From positions 33,522,431 to 33,586,430 of the forward strand of contig NC_082696.1 in NCBI RefSeq assembly GCF_949987515.2: a stretch of 64,000 nt of DNA, read 5' to 3'. The notes beneath the pieces were generated by a model, which ran no database searches, had not been told where the DNA came from, and saw only the letters and a list, made by a program, of their open reading frames with translations. Origin of the DNA: Delphinus delphis. Taxonomy: Eukaryota > Chordata > Mammalia > Artiodactyla > Delphinidae. Position 1 is the stretch's first letter. The number at the start of each line of letters is the position of its first letter. Positions 11,730 through 23,767 of the stretch are shown in pieces. Position numbers and translations under genes: made by a program.

Positions 11730-12463
11730 TCAACACCACCAAGCAATTAACTAAGTTCTGACACTGTTTACCTGGAGATAACATCAGACTCCACAGGTTA
11801 AGGGCTTAGCCCTGTAAGGCTATCCCTCCTCCTTCAGAAGCCAATCGCCAAGTCCAGGTTGTCACCTATGCTTCTGATAGACTATAGATCGGTGGTTCCC
11901 ACAGCCTCCTCCTTGGCTTTAATTAATTTGGTAGAGTGGCTACAGAACTCAGAGAAACATTTTACTTACTAGATCACCGGTTTATTAAAAAAGGATATAA
12001 TTCAGGAACAGCCAGATGGAAGAGATGCACATGGCAAGGTATAGGGAAAGGGCTCAGGGCTTCCATGCCCTCTCCAGGCACCCCACTCCCCCCAAATCTT
12101 CATGTTTTCACCAACCCAGTAGCTCTCTGAACCCAGTTCTTTTGGGTTTTTATGGAGGCTTCATTACAGAGCCTCTCTTCCCTCCCCAGAGGTGTTTTGT
12201 GTTGTGAGGGGGTGGGACTGAAAAGTTCCAACCCTCGAATCACGTGATGGGTTCCCCTGGCAACCAGCCCCCTTCTCTGGGTACTTTTCAAAGGTCATCG
12301 CATTAACATGAACTCAGGTGTGGTTGAAAGGGATTTGTTATGAATATCAAGACCTTTATTGCACTTTTCACTTAGGAAATGCCAAGTGTTTTAGGAGCTC
12401 TGTGCTAGAAACAGGGCTGAAGACCAACATATATTTCATATTATAAATCACAGTATCACGGTG
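11730..12463 (-). mobile_element. Endogenous retrovirus LTR (MER21-like?)
   Basis: This looks like an LTR read on the minus strand. The right edge gives a TGTGAT-type start near 12463, and a poly(A) signal lies on the minus strand inside 'ggtttattaaaa' (about 11980-11992). The middle block 'ttttgggtttttatggaggc' is typical of a repeated LTR family that I tentatively associate with MER21. The terminal bases are eroded and no target duplication is obvious. No viral genes are present. The family name is uncertain; the LTR identity is more secure. Confidence 0.65.
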
Positions 12464-12885
12464 CTCAACATGGAAGGTGAGGTGGAACCCTTGTTTCAAG
12501 GATAATTATGTGCTGTTATTTAGGTTCCAAATATTATATTCTTTTGGGTCCTAGAGTAGGCAACTGTAGTTTGTGGATGCCCAGCATCTATTCTGCATTC
12601 TGAGAGCAGCATCCAGATTTTGCATTGTGAAAGTACACCTCCTCATTGTATGCAGTCTTGGAGGAACTTTTAGTCAGGGTGTCCTTTATCCAGAGGTGGA
12701 TAGCTGAGACACATTAGGAAGATAAGCATCTTACCCTGGGATTTCTTAAAGTGAGACAAGAAAGTCATTTGCTAACAGGTGGTGAATTTGTAAGATTTAA
12801 AATGTTAGAGCTCATGGCATCCATCTTTCCTGCCTTGTGGAGAAAGCAGTAGAAGAGTATTAGAGGAACTGAAGATTTCCCACCC
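12464..12885. other. Spacer between two LTRs
   Basis: Unclassified sequence between two LTRs of different families and opposite orientation. No gene or motif recognised. Confidence 0.5.
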
Positions 12886-13274
12886 TGTTAAAAATCCCTG
12901 GTTCCGACTATTAAAACCTAGGCAGCAGGCTCCAAATGGAGTTGCTTATTCTAAGCGTCAGGTCACCAAACCAAGATTTAATTACAGTTTTATCTCCCAG
13001 AAGTGGAATCTTAAACCAGTCAATCAGGAATCACCTGATCAGCTCTAATTAGGTAATCTGCCAAATAGACCCTAAGGAAAGTAACATTGCAATAACCATT
13101 CCACTTTTTAGCCTAATATTCTTTGTTCTTGCTAGGAACTATGAAAGTCTTTCATTTCGTACAGCAGCTTGGAGCTGCTATCTATCTGCTAGATTGGGTG
13201 CTGCTGATTTGTGAATTGTTCAATAAAGTCAATAAGATCTTTAAAATTTACCAGTTGAATTTTGTTTTTTAACT
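12886..13274 (+). mobile_element. Solo retroviral LTR, 389 bp
   Basis: It begins tgttaaaaa and ends tttttaact, nearly perfect inverted ends of the TG...CA type with the final A changed. Near the 3' end it has 'caataaagtcaataagatc', which contains the AATAAA signal, followed by a short U5-like tail 'ttaccagttgaattttg'. The gamma/ERV1-like layout is an inference. No gag, pol or env neighbours it, so it is a solo LTR. Confidence 0.75.
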
Positions 13275-13444
13275 CAACTATTTATGAGAACTAGCTTTTT
13301 CCTTGCATATCTTATGGTTTATTATTCAACACTTCCTTTGATTCCACAAGTCAATACATTTCTCCTTTTGCCTAAGCTAATTTGAGTTCACTTTCTGTCA
13401 CTTATGACCAAACTCATAATCAAATTGTTTTTTTCTGTGTTCAT

Positions 13445-13775
13445 ATTTCTTTTAAAATTTATTTATTTATTTATTTATTTATGGCTGACTTGGGTCTGTT
13501 GCGTGTGGGCTTTCTCTAGTTGCAACGAGCGGGGGCTACTCTTCATCGCAGTGCACGGGCTTCTCATTGTGGTGGCTTCTCTTGTTGTGGAGCACGGGCT
13601 CTAGGCCTGCGGGCTTCAGTAGTTGTGGCTCGTGGGCTCTAGAGCGCAGGCTCGGTAGTTGTGGTGCACGGGCTTAATTGCTCCGTGGCATGTGAGATCT
13701 TCGTGGACCAGGGCTCAAACCCGTGTCTCCTGCATTGCAGGCGGATCCTTAACCACTCTGCCACCAGGGAAGCCG
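13445..13775 (-). mobile_element. CHR-type SINE, long subtype
   Basis: An 'atttatttatttatt' tail at the left is followed by 'ggctgacttgggtctg', and the tRNA-like end is at the right. It is flanked by tctgtgttcat at 13434-13444 and 13776-13786. A base is lost in 'cctgcattgcaggcgg' and the B box is decayed (ggctcaaaccc on plus). Confidence 0.95.
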
Positions 13776-14119
13776 TCTGTGTTCATGCTTTACCTCTTTT
13801 TTAATGCATAAATTATTGTCAATAGTTATAATCACAGCACGGATACAAGTTTGTTTTAAGCTTTTTTCCCAATTAATACATCTAATAACGCCTTTTTTCC
13901 CCCTAAATATTTTCTTTGTATTTGTCAGAAAAACCTGTATGATACATGAATTCTCACTATAATTTGTCATTTAACCTATGTTAAATATTTAGGGTTTTTT
14001 TCACACCTTAAAATTTTTTTTTTTCAATTAAAAATAACAAGGAACTTTGTACATTTTTAGTAGTGTTCCCTGGGTTAATTTCTAAACACTTCATTATTGA
14101 AAAAAAGATGAGACTATTT

Positions 14120-14341
14120 TATTTTATTTTATTTTTATTTATTTTTTTGTGGTACACGGGCCTCTCAATGTTGTGGCCTCTCCCGTTGTGGAGCACAGGC
14201 TCCTGACGTGCAGGCTCAGTGGCCATGGCTCACGGGCCTAGCCGCTCTGCGGCACGTGGGATCTTCCCGGACCGGGGCACAAACCCATGTCCCCTGCATC
14301 GGCAGGTGGACTCTCAACCACTGCGCCACCAGGGAAGCCCG
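14120..14341 (-). mobile_element. CHR-type SINE, short subtype
   Basis: T-rich tail with (ttta)n variants, then 'gtggtacacgggcctctc'; the tRNA-like end is at the right. A perfect 13-bp duplication, gatgagactattt, is at 14107-14119 and 14342-14354. Several CpGs have decayed to TG/CA, suggesting an older member of the subtype. Confidence 0.96.
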
Positions 14342-14354
14342 GATGAGACTATTT

Positions 14355-14689
14355 AAAAATGTTTAATTCCGTATTGGATTCCTGAATGGATATTCCACAT
14401 TTGTATGGACAATAGCAATATATGTTTCCACCATTTACCTACAATTGCACCAGCTTTGTTTATTGTAATTTCTAAATATTAACACATTTTAATATGTTCT
14501 GTATTTAATTACTTATCAAATCCTATGTAGTTTTTGTTTAGACCATATGATCTGTCCCTTATAATTTTTATTGCTTTCACCCTATTTCAATCCTTTATCA
14601 ATTTACTCATGTATTATTGGAATAAATTCCTAGCTAACATTTAATGTATCCAGTCTCTCCCATTGCGACTCATATTTTATCTACATCAC
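14355..14689. other. AT-rich non-coding DNA
   Basis: No gene or classified repeat is seen in this short spacer between a SINE and a MIR relic. Confidence 0.5.
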
Positions 14690-14835
14690 CTATTAAGTAC
14701 ATCACCTTGAGCAAATGTTAAATTCTCAATTCACTAATCTAGATGGGGCTAACAGTGGTACCTATCTTAGAATGGTATAATGCATGTAGAATACTTAGCA
14801 CGGTATCTGGCCCATAGGATGTAAGTTAATTATGA
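14690..14835 (+). repeat. MIR SINE relic
   Basis: Sense-orientation MIR 3' half: 'ttgagcaaatgttaa', 'aatctagatggggctaacag', 'gtacctatctta', then 'gaatacttagcacggtatct'. Typical degree of decay. Confidence 0.7.
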
Positions 14836-15206
14836 GAAATATATGCTTCCCTTGAAATCATTAGAATTTGCCTCATCTAGGGAATTTTTCTTTGCTGACT
14901 CATAACTGGTTTCATTACCCCTGGGAGTATCTTTTCAGGATCCTTACATAACTCCTTTCCCTTTTTTGGGTACACGTGGTTCACAGTTATTTGGAAGATA
15001 AAGATTATTGATAAAGAGAATATAGATATGAGACAAGTATTAAATTTTTAGAATGCTTAAATTCTAATAGTCTGACAGAGTCCTTATTCACATTAAGTAT
15101 GCTCTGTCCCCAAAGAAATGTTGGCTTTAGAGAGAAAACCAAATGTGTGGTACAGCAGTGTTACAGTTGGGGGGCAGGCACTTCATGATTTTTGTCACAG
15201 AAATCA

Positions 15207-15372
15207 GAATAGTGAAAGAGCATGGACTCTGGAGACAAAATAAAACTGAATACAAATCCTCTGCCAGTCGCTATCTAAAGTTACATTAGTTAAACCATTG
15301 TTTGACTTCTCCTTGGTCCAAAATGGGGATAAAAATGCCTCTATTATAAAGATTAAATGAAAAACTGTTAGC
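15207..15372 (+). repeat. MIR SINE relic
   Basis: Sense-orientation MIR: 'agagcatggactctggagac', 'acaaatcctctgccag', 'aaaatggggataaaaatgcc' and 'agattaaatgaaa' follow the MIR order. Confidence 0.75.
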
Positions 15373-15792
15373 TAGGTTTTCTTCAAAGTATGTTTAACAC
15401 TGAACTGCTGATTATTCTTCATTCCTAGAAGGTATTTTGCATTATTGCTTTTCTGATTATTGTTAATTTGTTCTTTAATAGCATGTTTCTAGCAGGAGCA
15501 CCATTCTGTTTCTTCTTGGACCCTGTCAGCTTTCCTCCTCTGCTTCTACATCCTCTCTGTGGCTATTACATCCAATCTTGGTCCCCGTGGAAGATCTCCT
15601 TCCTATTGCTATCAATACATGGTATTTCCCTTTGTTCACTAGCATCACTGTGACAGCAACTGTAGCCCAAATAGTTCTCTTTTCTTTTCTTGCCTTTTCC
15701 TTCTTCTTTTGCTTCACTTCATTTTATTTATTATAGCAACACACATGAGTTATCTCTGTGTGTCTTCTCCAAGAATGGGACTTTGTATTTAA
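15373..15792. other. Unclassified pyrimidine-rich DNA
   Basis: Non-coding sequence with pyrimidine-rich stretches (about 15505-15600 and 15670-15725). Short open frames follow the composition only. Confidence 0.5.
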
Positions 15793-15980
15793 GGTGTACA
15801 ACGTGATGATTTGATACACATAATACATAGTGAAATGACTACTACAATCCAACTAATTAGCATGTCATTTCCTCAATAGTTGCCATTTTTTGTGTGTGTG
15901 ATGGGTGTACCTGAGATCTACTCTCTTAGCATATTGCAGTGTTCGTTACAGTATTAAATATAGTCATCTGTATGCATTTT
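15793..15980 (-). repeat. L1 3' UTR fragment
   Basis: The plus strand follows antisense L1 3' UTR: 'ggtgtacaacgtgatgattt', '..tagtgaaatgactactac', 'gagatctactctcttagc'. The right-hand continuation is replaced by a SINE inserted at 15981, and beyond the SINE the L1 match is lost. Confidence 0.7.
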
Positions 15981-16308
15981 GTTTTTTAAAATTTATTTTA
16001 CTTATTTTTGGTTGCATTTGGTCTTCGTTGCTGCACGCGGGCTTTTTCTAGTTGCGGACAGCGGGGGTTATGCTTTGTTGCGGTGTGCATGCTTCTCATT
16101 GTGGTGGCTTCTCTTGTTGTGGAGCACAGGCTCTAGGCGCATGGGCTTCAGTAGTTGTGGCTCACCGGCTCTAGAGCGCAGGCTCAGTAGTTGTGGCTCA
16201 TGGGCCTAGTTGCTCCGCGGCATGTGGGATCTTCCCGGACCCGGGCTCAAACCCGTGTCCCTTGCATTGGCAGGCGGATTCTTAACCACTGCACCACCAG
16301 GGAAGTCC
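15981..16308 (-). mobile_element. CHR-type SINE, long subtype, in L1 relic
   Basis: A 'ttttggttgcatttggtctt' tail side at the left and 'gggaagtccc' at the right. A perfect 13-bp duplication, ctgtatgcatttt, is at 15968-15980 and 16309-16321. Inserted at the edge of an L1 3' UTR relic. Confidence 0.96.
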
Positions 16309-16321
16309 CTGTATGCATTTT

Positions 16322-16892
16322 CAACGAATGAATTGTGAGGTAAAGCATTTTAATGATACAGATCTTTATAAGATCACATTAGTATCGGGTGTTAGGCAAG
16401 TTTTCTCCTTTCCACTTTATTTTTCCCTCCAGTGAAGGGAATTGTTAGAAATTTGATGGTGGCATAACTGAGTGAAGACTTAGTAGTACAAGCACTGGTT
16501 TCTTGCCTAGAACCTGACAATAAATGTGTAATGTGTGCTATTATAAACAATTGTTCTGTATTTAGAATGCCATTATTTTTTAAAATGTTATCATGGGTTG
16601 ATTGCAACAAAGCCAAAGAATACTACTAGATACTTCTGATAATTTTCCTAATCGTATAGTTGAATTGTAATTATATAGCTTGTATTTATTTGTGGGTAGC
16701 ATTAAAACTTCACATAATTGAGATTGTTATATGTAGATGATTTTTATTGTGGGTTCAGACTTCATTCTAATGCTTTAAATCCTATGAACATCCTGTTGAG
16801 ATTGTCTGCTGGCTAAAATGGAAATTTAATTTTTATGGGGTGAGTGTGTGTTTTGAAGCAAATTAAAATTTCAGCAGTTAGGGTTGTGGATT
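16322..16892. other. Unique AT-rich non-coding DNA
   Basis: No gene or repeat recognised. A short frame at about 16392-16616 on the minus strand has no domain. Confidence 0.55.
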
Positions 16893-16904
16893 TGATTTGT
16901 ATTT

Positions 16905-17229
16905 TTTTTTTTAATTTATTTATTTTTGGCTGCGCTGGGTCTTCGTTGCTGCTGTGCGAGGGTTTTCTCCAGTTGCGGCAAGTGGCGGCTATTCTTTGTT
17001 GCGGCGCGTGGGCTTCTCATTGCGGTGGCTTCTCTTGTTGCGGAGCACGGGCTCTAGGCACACGGGCTTCATTAGTTGTGGCTCGCGGGCTCTAGAGCGC
17101 AGGCTCAGTCGCTGTGGCGCACAGGCTAAGTTGCTCCGCGGCATGTGGCATCTTCCCGGACCAGGGCTCGAAGCCGTGTCCCCTGCATTGGCAGGCAGAT
17201 TCTTAAGCACTGTGCCACCAGGGAAGCCC
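16905..17229 (-). mobile_element. CHR-type SINE, long subtype
   Basis: Full-length long form with a T-rich tail at the left, 'ggctgcgctgggtcttcgtt' next, and 'gggaagccc' at the right. Flanked by tgatttgtattt (16893-16904) and tgatctgtattt (17230-17241), one mismatch. CpGs are well preserved for a long-type copy. Open frames on both strands are by-products of composition. Confidence 0.96.
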
Positions 17230-17241
17230 TGATCTGTATTT

Positions 17242-19321
17242 CCTGAAAGGAAGGAACGGTTGAGTTTTAAAACGTGATTTGATTTGATCAAACTCTGCTA
17301 AGTAAATTTATTTTTGAGGACACTATTTGTAGAAAAAATATAGAGGGGGATAATTTTCCATTGCCTCTTTCTGCATTACTGAAGTATAACTCAGTATTTT
17401 CTTAACATTTTGTTTTTTAAATAGAGCATTACCAAAAGTCATTTACAAATGACTAATTTGCATTTTAAAAGTTTACTTTACAAAGGATTACTCAGGAAAT
17501 GTTTTCTTCCCTAGTGTACTTCTGACCCTGGGAACAAATAGTCTTATAATTTGATAACTGGCTCAACAACAATGAAATTTGTATCACAGATTCAGTTTTA
17601 CTCAAGTTTGTTGAAGCTGGTATTAGATTGTTTAACTTGTTAAAACTTGGAGATAGATGTTTATTGATGGTTAATAATTCACTTGAAAATGTAGTTAAGA
17701 TTATAAACAGGATTAAAACAACCAGTAGAAAGCATTACTTTTTAAGAAGATTTAGATTTTAATTTTGCTCTTAGGAACGTTGCTAAGCATTTACTGTTAA
17801 GGCTTCTTTCTGTAAAAGGAAGTAGAAAGAAGAATTAGTGGAACTGAAACCCACTATTCTTGGGAAAAATCTAGCTTTGATAAAAGATTACTGCTTATTA
17901 AACCTGTTTTATACTGTCTTGGAAACAATTTAAGACCAAGGGTGATGGATAAGCCCATGAATACCATATGAAAAAAACCAGCTTTTTTTTTTTTTTTTGA
18001 TAAATGTGGCCATTATGGCCATTGTAATATGTGTATCATCAGTTCCTATATTTGAAGGACACTTTGGTCAGTAGTCAGGGTATGTTTCTGAGGAATCCAG
18101 GGACATTGGGGATATATAACAAAACCATGAAGAGGAGAAAATAAATTGAAAAAGAAATGACTGACTCTGGAAATTACCAGGACATCCTGCCCAGGATGTC
18201 ATTATCAAATCTGTGTTTTGTTATTTTTATGAAAAGATAAAATCTATACACACCGAAGACAACGGCAAACCGAGACATAATTGGTCTGTGATGATCAAGG
18301 ACATTTCATATTGCATTAGCCTAGTACTTTTAATTAGAGTTTCAGTTTAATTACAGTATAATTCTAAACTAGTTGTAGGCACTATCTGATGATAGAGTGT
18401 AGAGATTTTACTTAAGACTTCATATCAAGTGATAGCCATGATTGCATGCAAAATGACATTGAATGAACAGCGTAGCGTCCACGAGCTGTACATGAGGGAA
18501 ATGTGTGGGTTCCTTTACTACATTAGATTCCCATCATTATGTTGTTTTCTGTTCCCTTGTTCATCTTTATGAGTAAATAGTTATTCAGAAAGTCAGGCTC
18601 AATATTACTATACTTAAACTACACTTGTTCATATGAGGAAAAGAAGATGAGAAAGAAAAGGAAGTGAAAAATCAGAATTATTAATTTTGAATTATATTCT
18701 ATGAAAGGCTTCTTTTTTGTTTTTAAACACTCAGAGTAGTGGAAAATAAGATGTAAATGGGTCAATAGGATAAAATATGTTGGTAGAAAAATATCCCTTT
18801 CTTGTAGGCCTTGATAAGGTAGTGTATTGCCCAAGCATTAAAAATGAATAAATAGAAAAATTACTGAGCCTAGTATTGGCGGTATTACTGCGCTATTAAG
18901 AGCCCGTGTCTAAATACTTAATAATAGATATTCAGATTAGTAAAGTTTTATTTTATCAAGAATCTTGCATCTAAGGAAATTAGCCCTAAGTTGGCTCAGT
19001 TAGGAAAAGTCGTGATGTCGATGCATCAAGTGGTTTTATGAGCAGGATACCACCTGGTTCCTCCTTGCTCTGACTTCATTTATTGTTGTCTGGGATAATG
19101 AGAACTGTTGATTGGCTTAAGCCTTTACTTGTAAGAGACAGATGCTATCTGATCTCTCCTGTCAGAAGAATTCCCAGAATAAGCCATTCAACCAAGAACA
19201 ATCGGTGTCTTGTTGATTGCAAACAGTAGGGAATTCTCTGTATTCTCTTGTACCCAGCTTTTTCTGTTTTTGTTTGCCCACCAGTAGCAGAAACTGTTCA
19301 CTGACTGACTAACTGAAGGGG
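17242..19321. other. 2.1-kb repeat-poor non-coding block
   Basis: No interspersed repeat is visible by eye over about 2 kb, unusual for this SINE-rich window. A 17-base poly(T) lies at about 17982-17998. No exon-like frame was identified. Confidence 0.55.
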
Positions 19322-19337
19322 CACATCAGTGGCTTTT

Positions 19338-19689
19338 TTTTTTTTTAAATTAAATTTATTTATTTATTTATGGCTGTGTTGGGTCTTCGTTGCTGCGCGG
19401 GCTTTCTCTAGTTGTGGTGAGTGGGGGCTACTCTTTGTTGCGGTGCGCAGGCTTCTCATTGTGGTGGCTTCTCTTGTTGAGGTGCGTGGGCTCTAGGCAT
19501 GCGGGCTTCAGTAGTTGTGACACTCGGGCTCAGTAGTTGTGGCTCACAGGCTCTAGAGCGCAGGCTCAGTAGTTGTCACGCACGGGCTTAGTTGGTCCAC
19601 GACATGTGGGATCTTCCCGGACCAGGGCTCGAACCCGTGTCCCCTGCATTGGCAGGCGATTCTCAACCACTGCGCCACCAGGGGAGCCC
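19338..19689 (-). mobile_element. CHR-type SINE, long subtype
   Basis: Tail of T and 'atttatttattta' at the left, tRNA-like end at the right. A 16-bp duplication with one mismatch: cacatcagtggctttt (19322-19337) and cacatgagtggctttt (19690-19705). An extra 'cgggctcagtagttgtg' unit in the body lengthens this copy. Confidence 0.96.
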
Positions 19690-19705
19690 CACATGAGTGG
19701 CTTTT

Positions 19706-20474
19706 GAGAAGATACTGCTTTTCTGTGATTTGGCTGTCCTTTATTACTGTGATGTAACCACTCAGTATCTGAAAATGTCCACATTACCAGTACACTTTTA
19801 GCATTTCTGTTGAGCCTCTCTCCTACTGTGTGTTTCTATTTGTCTCTTCTGAAATATACCTTTTATTTTAAACAGGTCTCTCTTTTTAGTCTTTCTTTTC
19901 TTTCTCCACCTCCTTCTCCTCTAATTTCTCATCACTATGATCATACATCATTGATAGTCCAGATTTTCTTTCAGTCTGTTTCCATTTCAGAGTAGTTTAA
20001 GCCATACATTGTGGCTAAAAACAAACACAGTGCAGTGTAATATGAATGATGAGAAAATATAGATACTGCCAGATCACAAGGAATATGTATTTGATTTCAC
20101 TTATAGGCTGGGGTGGATATTATAGCTCTGGCTATTTCACTTGGTACTTCACTTCTTCAGAGGACTGGGGAATATTGTTCAATATTATCCAGGTCTTATT
20201 AGGGCTCTTCAGTCCCTTTTCTTGTTTGAATACACCAAGAACATGCTTTCTGTCACTAGGAGTGAGGGTTAAAAACAAGCAGACAAACAACAACATATAA
20301 GAATACCTGTAAACTGCTAATTTGTATTAATGCCTGCAATCCATGCAACAGGGTTTATGTATTCATTCATTTATTTTTATGTATTTTACTTTTTTGGCAG
20401 TGATTCGATTAGAACAGAATTATATTCTGAGAAGAAAATGCACAGCAGCCAGCTGGTCCATTTTAGAAGCACTC
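19706..20474. other. Unique non-coding DNA
   Basis: No gene or classified repeat recognised. A pyrimidine-rich patch lies at about 19890-19925. Confidence 0.5.
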
Positions 20475-20590
20475 TTGAGTTAGTTAGCAAGCCTTTACAG
20501 AGTGCTTATCTTCTGGAAAATAGTATGCTATATAGTCCTGGAAGAGGTAAAAGACCTGTAAGACCTGGTTCCTTTAAGTATGTACATCTT
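20475..20590 (-). repeat. Possible L2/MIR 3'-end relic
   Basis: The order 'caagcctttacagagtgctt', 'ggaaaatagtatgctatata', 'gtaagacctggttccttta' resembles an antisense L2 3' end. It also lies inside a 96-codon frame (20330-20620) that could be mistaken for an exon. Confidence 0.4.
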
Positions 20591-21469
20591 GTTGGCAACT
20601 CTAGAAATGTCTGTTTATAAAAATTCTTGGTAGAAACTGAAGACCAGCCCACACTAAGTTAACAATTTTACAGTTTAAAACGAACTGAAGGGATATAACA
20701 TGATCAAAAATATGAGGTAACTGAGGAGTGATGTTTGAATCTGACCAAGAAGGGTGGAGATAGATTTAGAACTGGAAGAGAAAAAGGTGTGAAAGGGTTT
20801 TTTTTTTTTTTTTAATAAAGTGGGGCTTGATACCACAGTCTTTGCAGTACAATATTACAGATGTTGCATGGGGAAATAGGAAAATAATGAATCACATCAT
20901 CACTTAGAAAGTGAGTCTGCATTCATTCATCTTATGTCAGCCCACTGACTCAAAGTCTGGACTGGTTAGTCTCTCAGCAATTGTTGTAGGTTGTAAGCAT
21001 CCAACACTATAAAGCAGTATAAATACAAAACATTTGGTGTGCAAAATTGCAAAATTTTAAAAAGATAAAGGATTTCATGTTCTAAATCTTGACAAAACCA
21101 TTGGTATATAGGTAAGGCAAGTGACCAGTTAACAGTTGAGCTTAAGTAATTGGCTGTATATTCAGTTTTTGTGGTAGAACAAAGTTAAAGAATTCGTATG
21201 AGATGATGAAAATGCATTTTCAAAATTACTCCAAAAGATAAGGTGTAATTAGGGCTCTTAAATAATTTTTTTGCTCTTTGAAATTGGAATTAGAAATGCA
21301 AGACTAATTGAGTCCCATATTTGTCTTAAAACTGTTGTCAGAACACAAGCATGGGTCAAAAATAGAGGATTGCCTTTGCAGGGTATTTTATGTACACTCA
21401 GCAGTGGGGTTAAAAGTTGTGTTGGTATGAGCATAACAAAAAGAGTGACTTAGAGAAGAGGGGTATAAT
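20591..21469. other. Unique non-coding DNA
   Basis: AT-rich with a poly(T) run at about 20799-20813. No gene or classified repeat seen. Confidence 0.55.
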
Positions 21470-22530
21470 GATGAGTAATGAGAAACGAGTTTGGAGAAAC
21501 AATGAAAGTATGTTTAAGGGCTTGAATGGACCAGTGTAAGATTTTAGGCCTTCTGTAGCGTGATGCATTAAGACTCAGAGTTGGCCTTGGCCATGGTGGT
21601 TGATGTGATTTGGGGAAGTGTCCTGATACAGTGGGTAGGACACCAGACTGGAAGTCATGAACCCTGTGCTCTGTAGCCTTAGCTCCATCTCCCAACCATT
21701 GATATATATGTAAACATGCAAAGTTACTTCACCTCTTTGAGCCTTTGTTTTTCATCAGGAAAATAAGGGCGTTAGACTGATCTGTCAGGTGTCCTCGGTA
21801 TTTGGTAAAGGTTATTCTGACAATTCAGTTATAGAAGAAGAAAATGAAGGTGGGTGGATGAGCTAGAGACTTATTGTTAATTTATGTGTGAGGAGTAAGG
21901 GCTTGGGCTGGAATGACATTTAAAAATGAAGAGGAAAGGAGAGATCCGGGAGATATGGTAGAGGAAGAAATGGCAGAGTTTGCAGATGAGCTGAAAGTTG
22001 AGGATTAGGAAGAGGGAAAGAGTATAAAATAACTCTGCATTTTGGAGCCTAGGGGATTGGGAGGACTGAGTGAACACTGTTGACAGTTATGGGAAATTTG
22101 CGAACACTTGCTTACTGTTGGGGGGAAGAAGGTGAGCTCAGGTTTTCACATGTCAAATGTTAGTTGACATCTGAGTGAGATGTCCTGCAGGCATCTGGAA
22201 GTACCAGAGTGAAAGAGGAATGAGAGAGGTCAGGCCTGGTGATGGCTCCTGGGTGTCAGCCACAGACTGTCTTCAGAACTGAAATGAATGAGCTCATTAA
22301 GGAAGAAATGGGAAGAAGAAAAGAGCATGGGCCTAAGGTTGGAGGGAAGATGAGGGAAAATCCTTCATGTAATTTATAGCCAATGGTGTGGAAGTTAAGG
22401 CCAATAATAAGTTAGAGAAATGAGAGAAGGCCAAGGGGACCCGAGAGGTTGAGAAAGCCACTGAGTTTGGTTTTGAGACAGTTGGTGACCTCGGGTAGTC
22501 TCCTTGTACTATTTCCAGAATATTAAAGTG
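21470..22530 (-). repeat. Decayed L2 LINE block with inner MIR
   Basis: Purine-rich plus strand typical of antisense L2: 'aagggcttgggctggaatg', 'gtgagatgtcctgcaggcat', 'atgaatgagctcattaagg', 'gttgagaaagccactgag'. It is broken at about 21625-21805 by a MIR-like segment. High divergence; only the ORF2 region and downstream parts are apparent. Confidence 0.6.
21625..21805 (+). repeat. MIR-type SINE relic inside L2 block
   Basis: 'acagtgggtaggacaccaga', 'gtcatgaaccctgtgctctg', 'acttcacctctttgagcctt' and 'caggaaaataagggcgttag' follow MIR sense order. It lies within a longer L2 relic. Confidence 0.65.
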
Positions 22531-23618
22531 TAAGAAAGAATTTTATGGAAGAAGTAGAAATTATAAGAATAGATTCCCTATTTTAACCACAGGACAGAAT
22601 ATGGAAGTTCTAATAAGTAGGAAAATAAACATTATGAAGTAAGATTCAAGACACTCAATTTAGTGTGCCAAGAGACAAGAAAAATGTTTTTCCCCCCTTT
22701 AAGTCTGTCTTCAGTGAGCAATTACAATCCTTTCTAATCATTCCTTTTTTCAAATCCTGCCTAAACTGCACTACCCTTTACTCAAACAAAGCATATCCTT
22801 TTCAGGAAGGCAGAGAGAGGAAACCTGTGTGTGACATATCCTCTTCCATAACTATTGAGATTAAAAGTATACCACCTCCCAATCTGTTTACTACCAAGAG
22901 GCCCTGGGCCAGCTTTGTTTGATCACCCCCATCTGTAAACACTATGTGTGAGTTCAGATGGATTTTGTTACAGTGGAATTTGGACAGTGGGATTGAGTCA
23001 ATACAGGACTTTATGATGCTGTTTAGTTTGTAAATAAGAACTTGAAGGAGGATTTATAGTAGGTAACATCTACCCAAGAATGGCAAAGATTACTGTCTTC
23101 CTCCCTCCCCGCAGCTAATTTTCATTGTCATAATCATTTCAGAAGTAAAATGCAGATTTTTTTTTCCCCCATCTGAGACATCTAATTAGTTTCACTAACT
23201 TGGCACTGGAACCATACATTTTATTGAGCCTGGGGAAGTAAAGCACTAGTGAACATCTGGACTGTTGAGTACACCACTAACATTGTGGCAGGACCAGAAG
23301 TCTCCTGCATCTCAGATGGGCAGTTGTGTTTTTTTTCCATCTAGAACTATATCAGGTCCACTCTGGTATAGTCAGTATTTGCTGAGGCTTCACCCCAGCC
23401 TCAGAACCACCCTTCTACCCACTGAGAATATGTGGCTTTCTCTGTAACCTTCTTGGAAGGATTGGGTACCCCACTACCTTGGGTGATGAAGATTAACCCT
23501 GGAGGATGGTAAATGCTCAACTCACCCATTAGTCCAGGAAGAGGAAGTGCTGTAGGAGATGGCTGCTGACTTGTGAATCCTAGGAATTTTATTCTGAACA
23601 GTATGTCTTATCCTAGAA
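22531..23618. other. Unique non-coding DNA
   Basis: No gene or classified repeat recognised; short frames only, including 85 codons at 22665-22922 on plus with no domain. Confidence 0.55.
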
Positions 23619-23633
23619 CTGAATGCACTTCTT

Positions 23634-23752
23634 TTTTTCTTTTTGGCCTCACCGTGAGACATTCGGGATCTTAGTTCCCGGACCAGGGATCAACCCCATG
23701 CCCCCTGCAGTGGAAGTGTGGAGTCTTAACCACTGGACTGCCAGGGAAGTCC
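23634..23752 (-). mobile_element. Older CHR-1-like SINE, 119 bp
   Basis: A different, shorter tRNA-derived SINE: 'ttggcctcaccgtgagacat' at the tail side, 'ccggaccagggatcaacccc' over the B-box region, and 'cactggactgccagggaagt' at the tRNA-like end. Flanked by ctgaatgcacttctt (23619-23633) and ctgaatgtacttctt (23753-23767). It resembles the CHR-1 group shared with ruminants. Confidence 0.88.
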
Positions 23753-23767
23753 CTGAATGTACTTCTT

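Noticed and set aside
20330..20620. 96-codon frame preceded by a 'ttttttggcag' acceptor-like tract
   Set aside because: Part of it resembles an L2/MIR 3' end, no homologous protein is recognised, and no good donor site follows.
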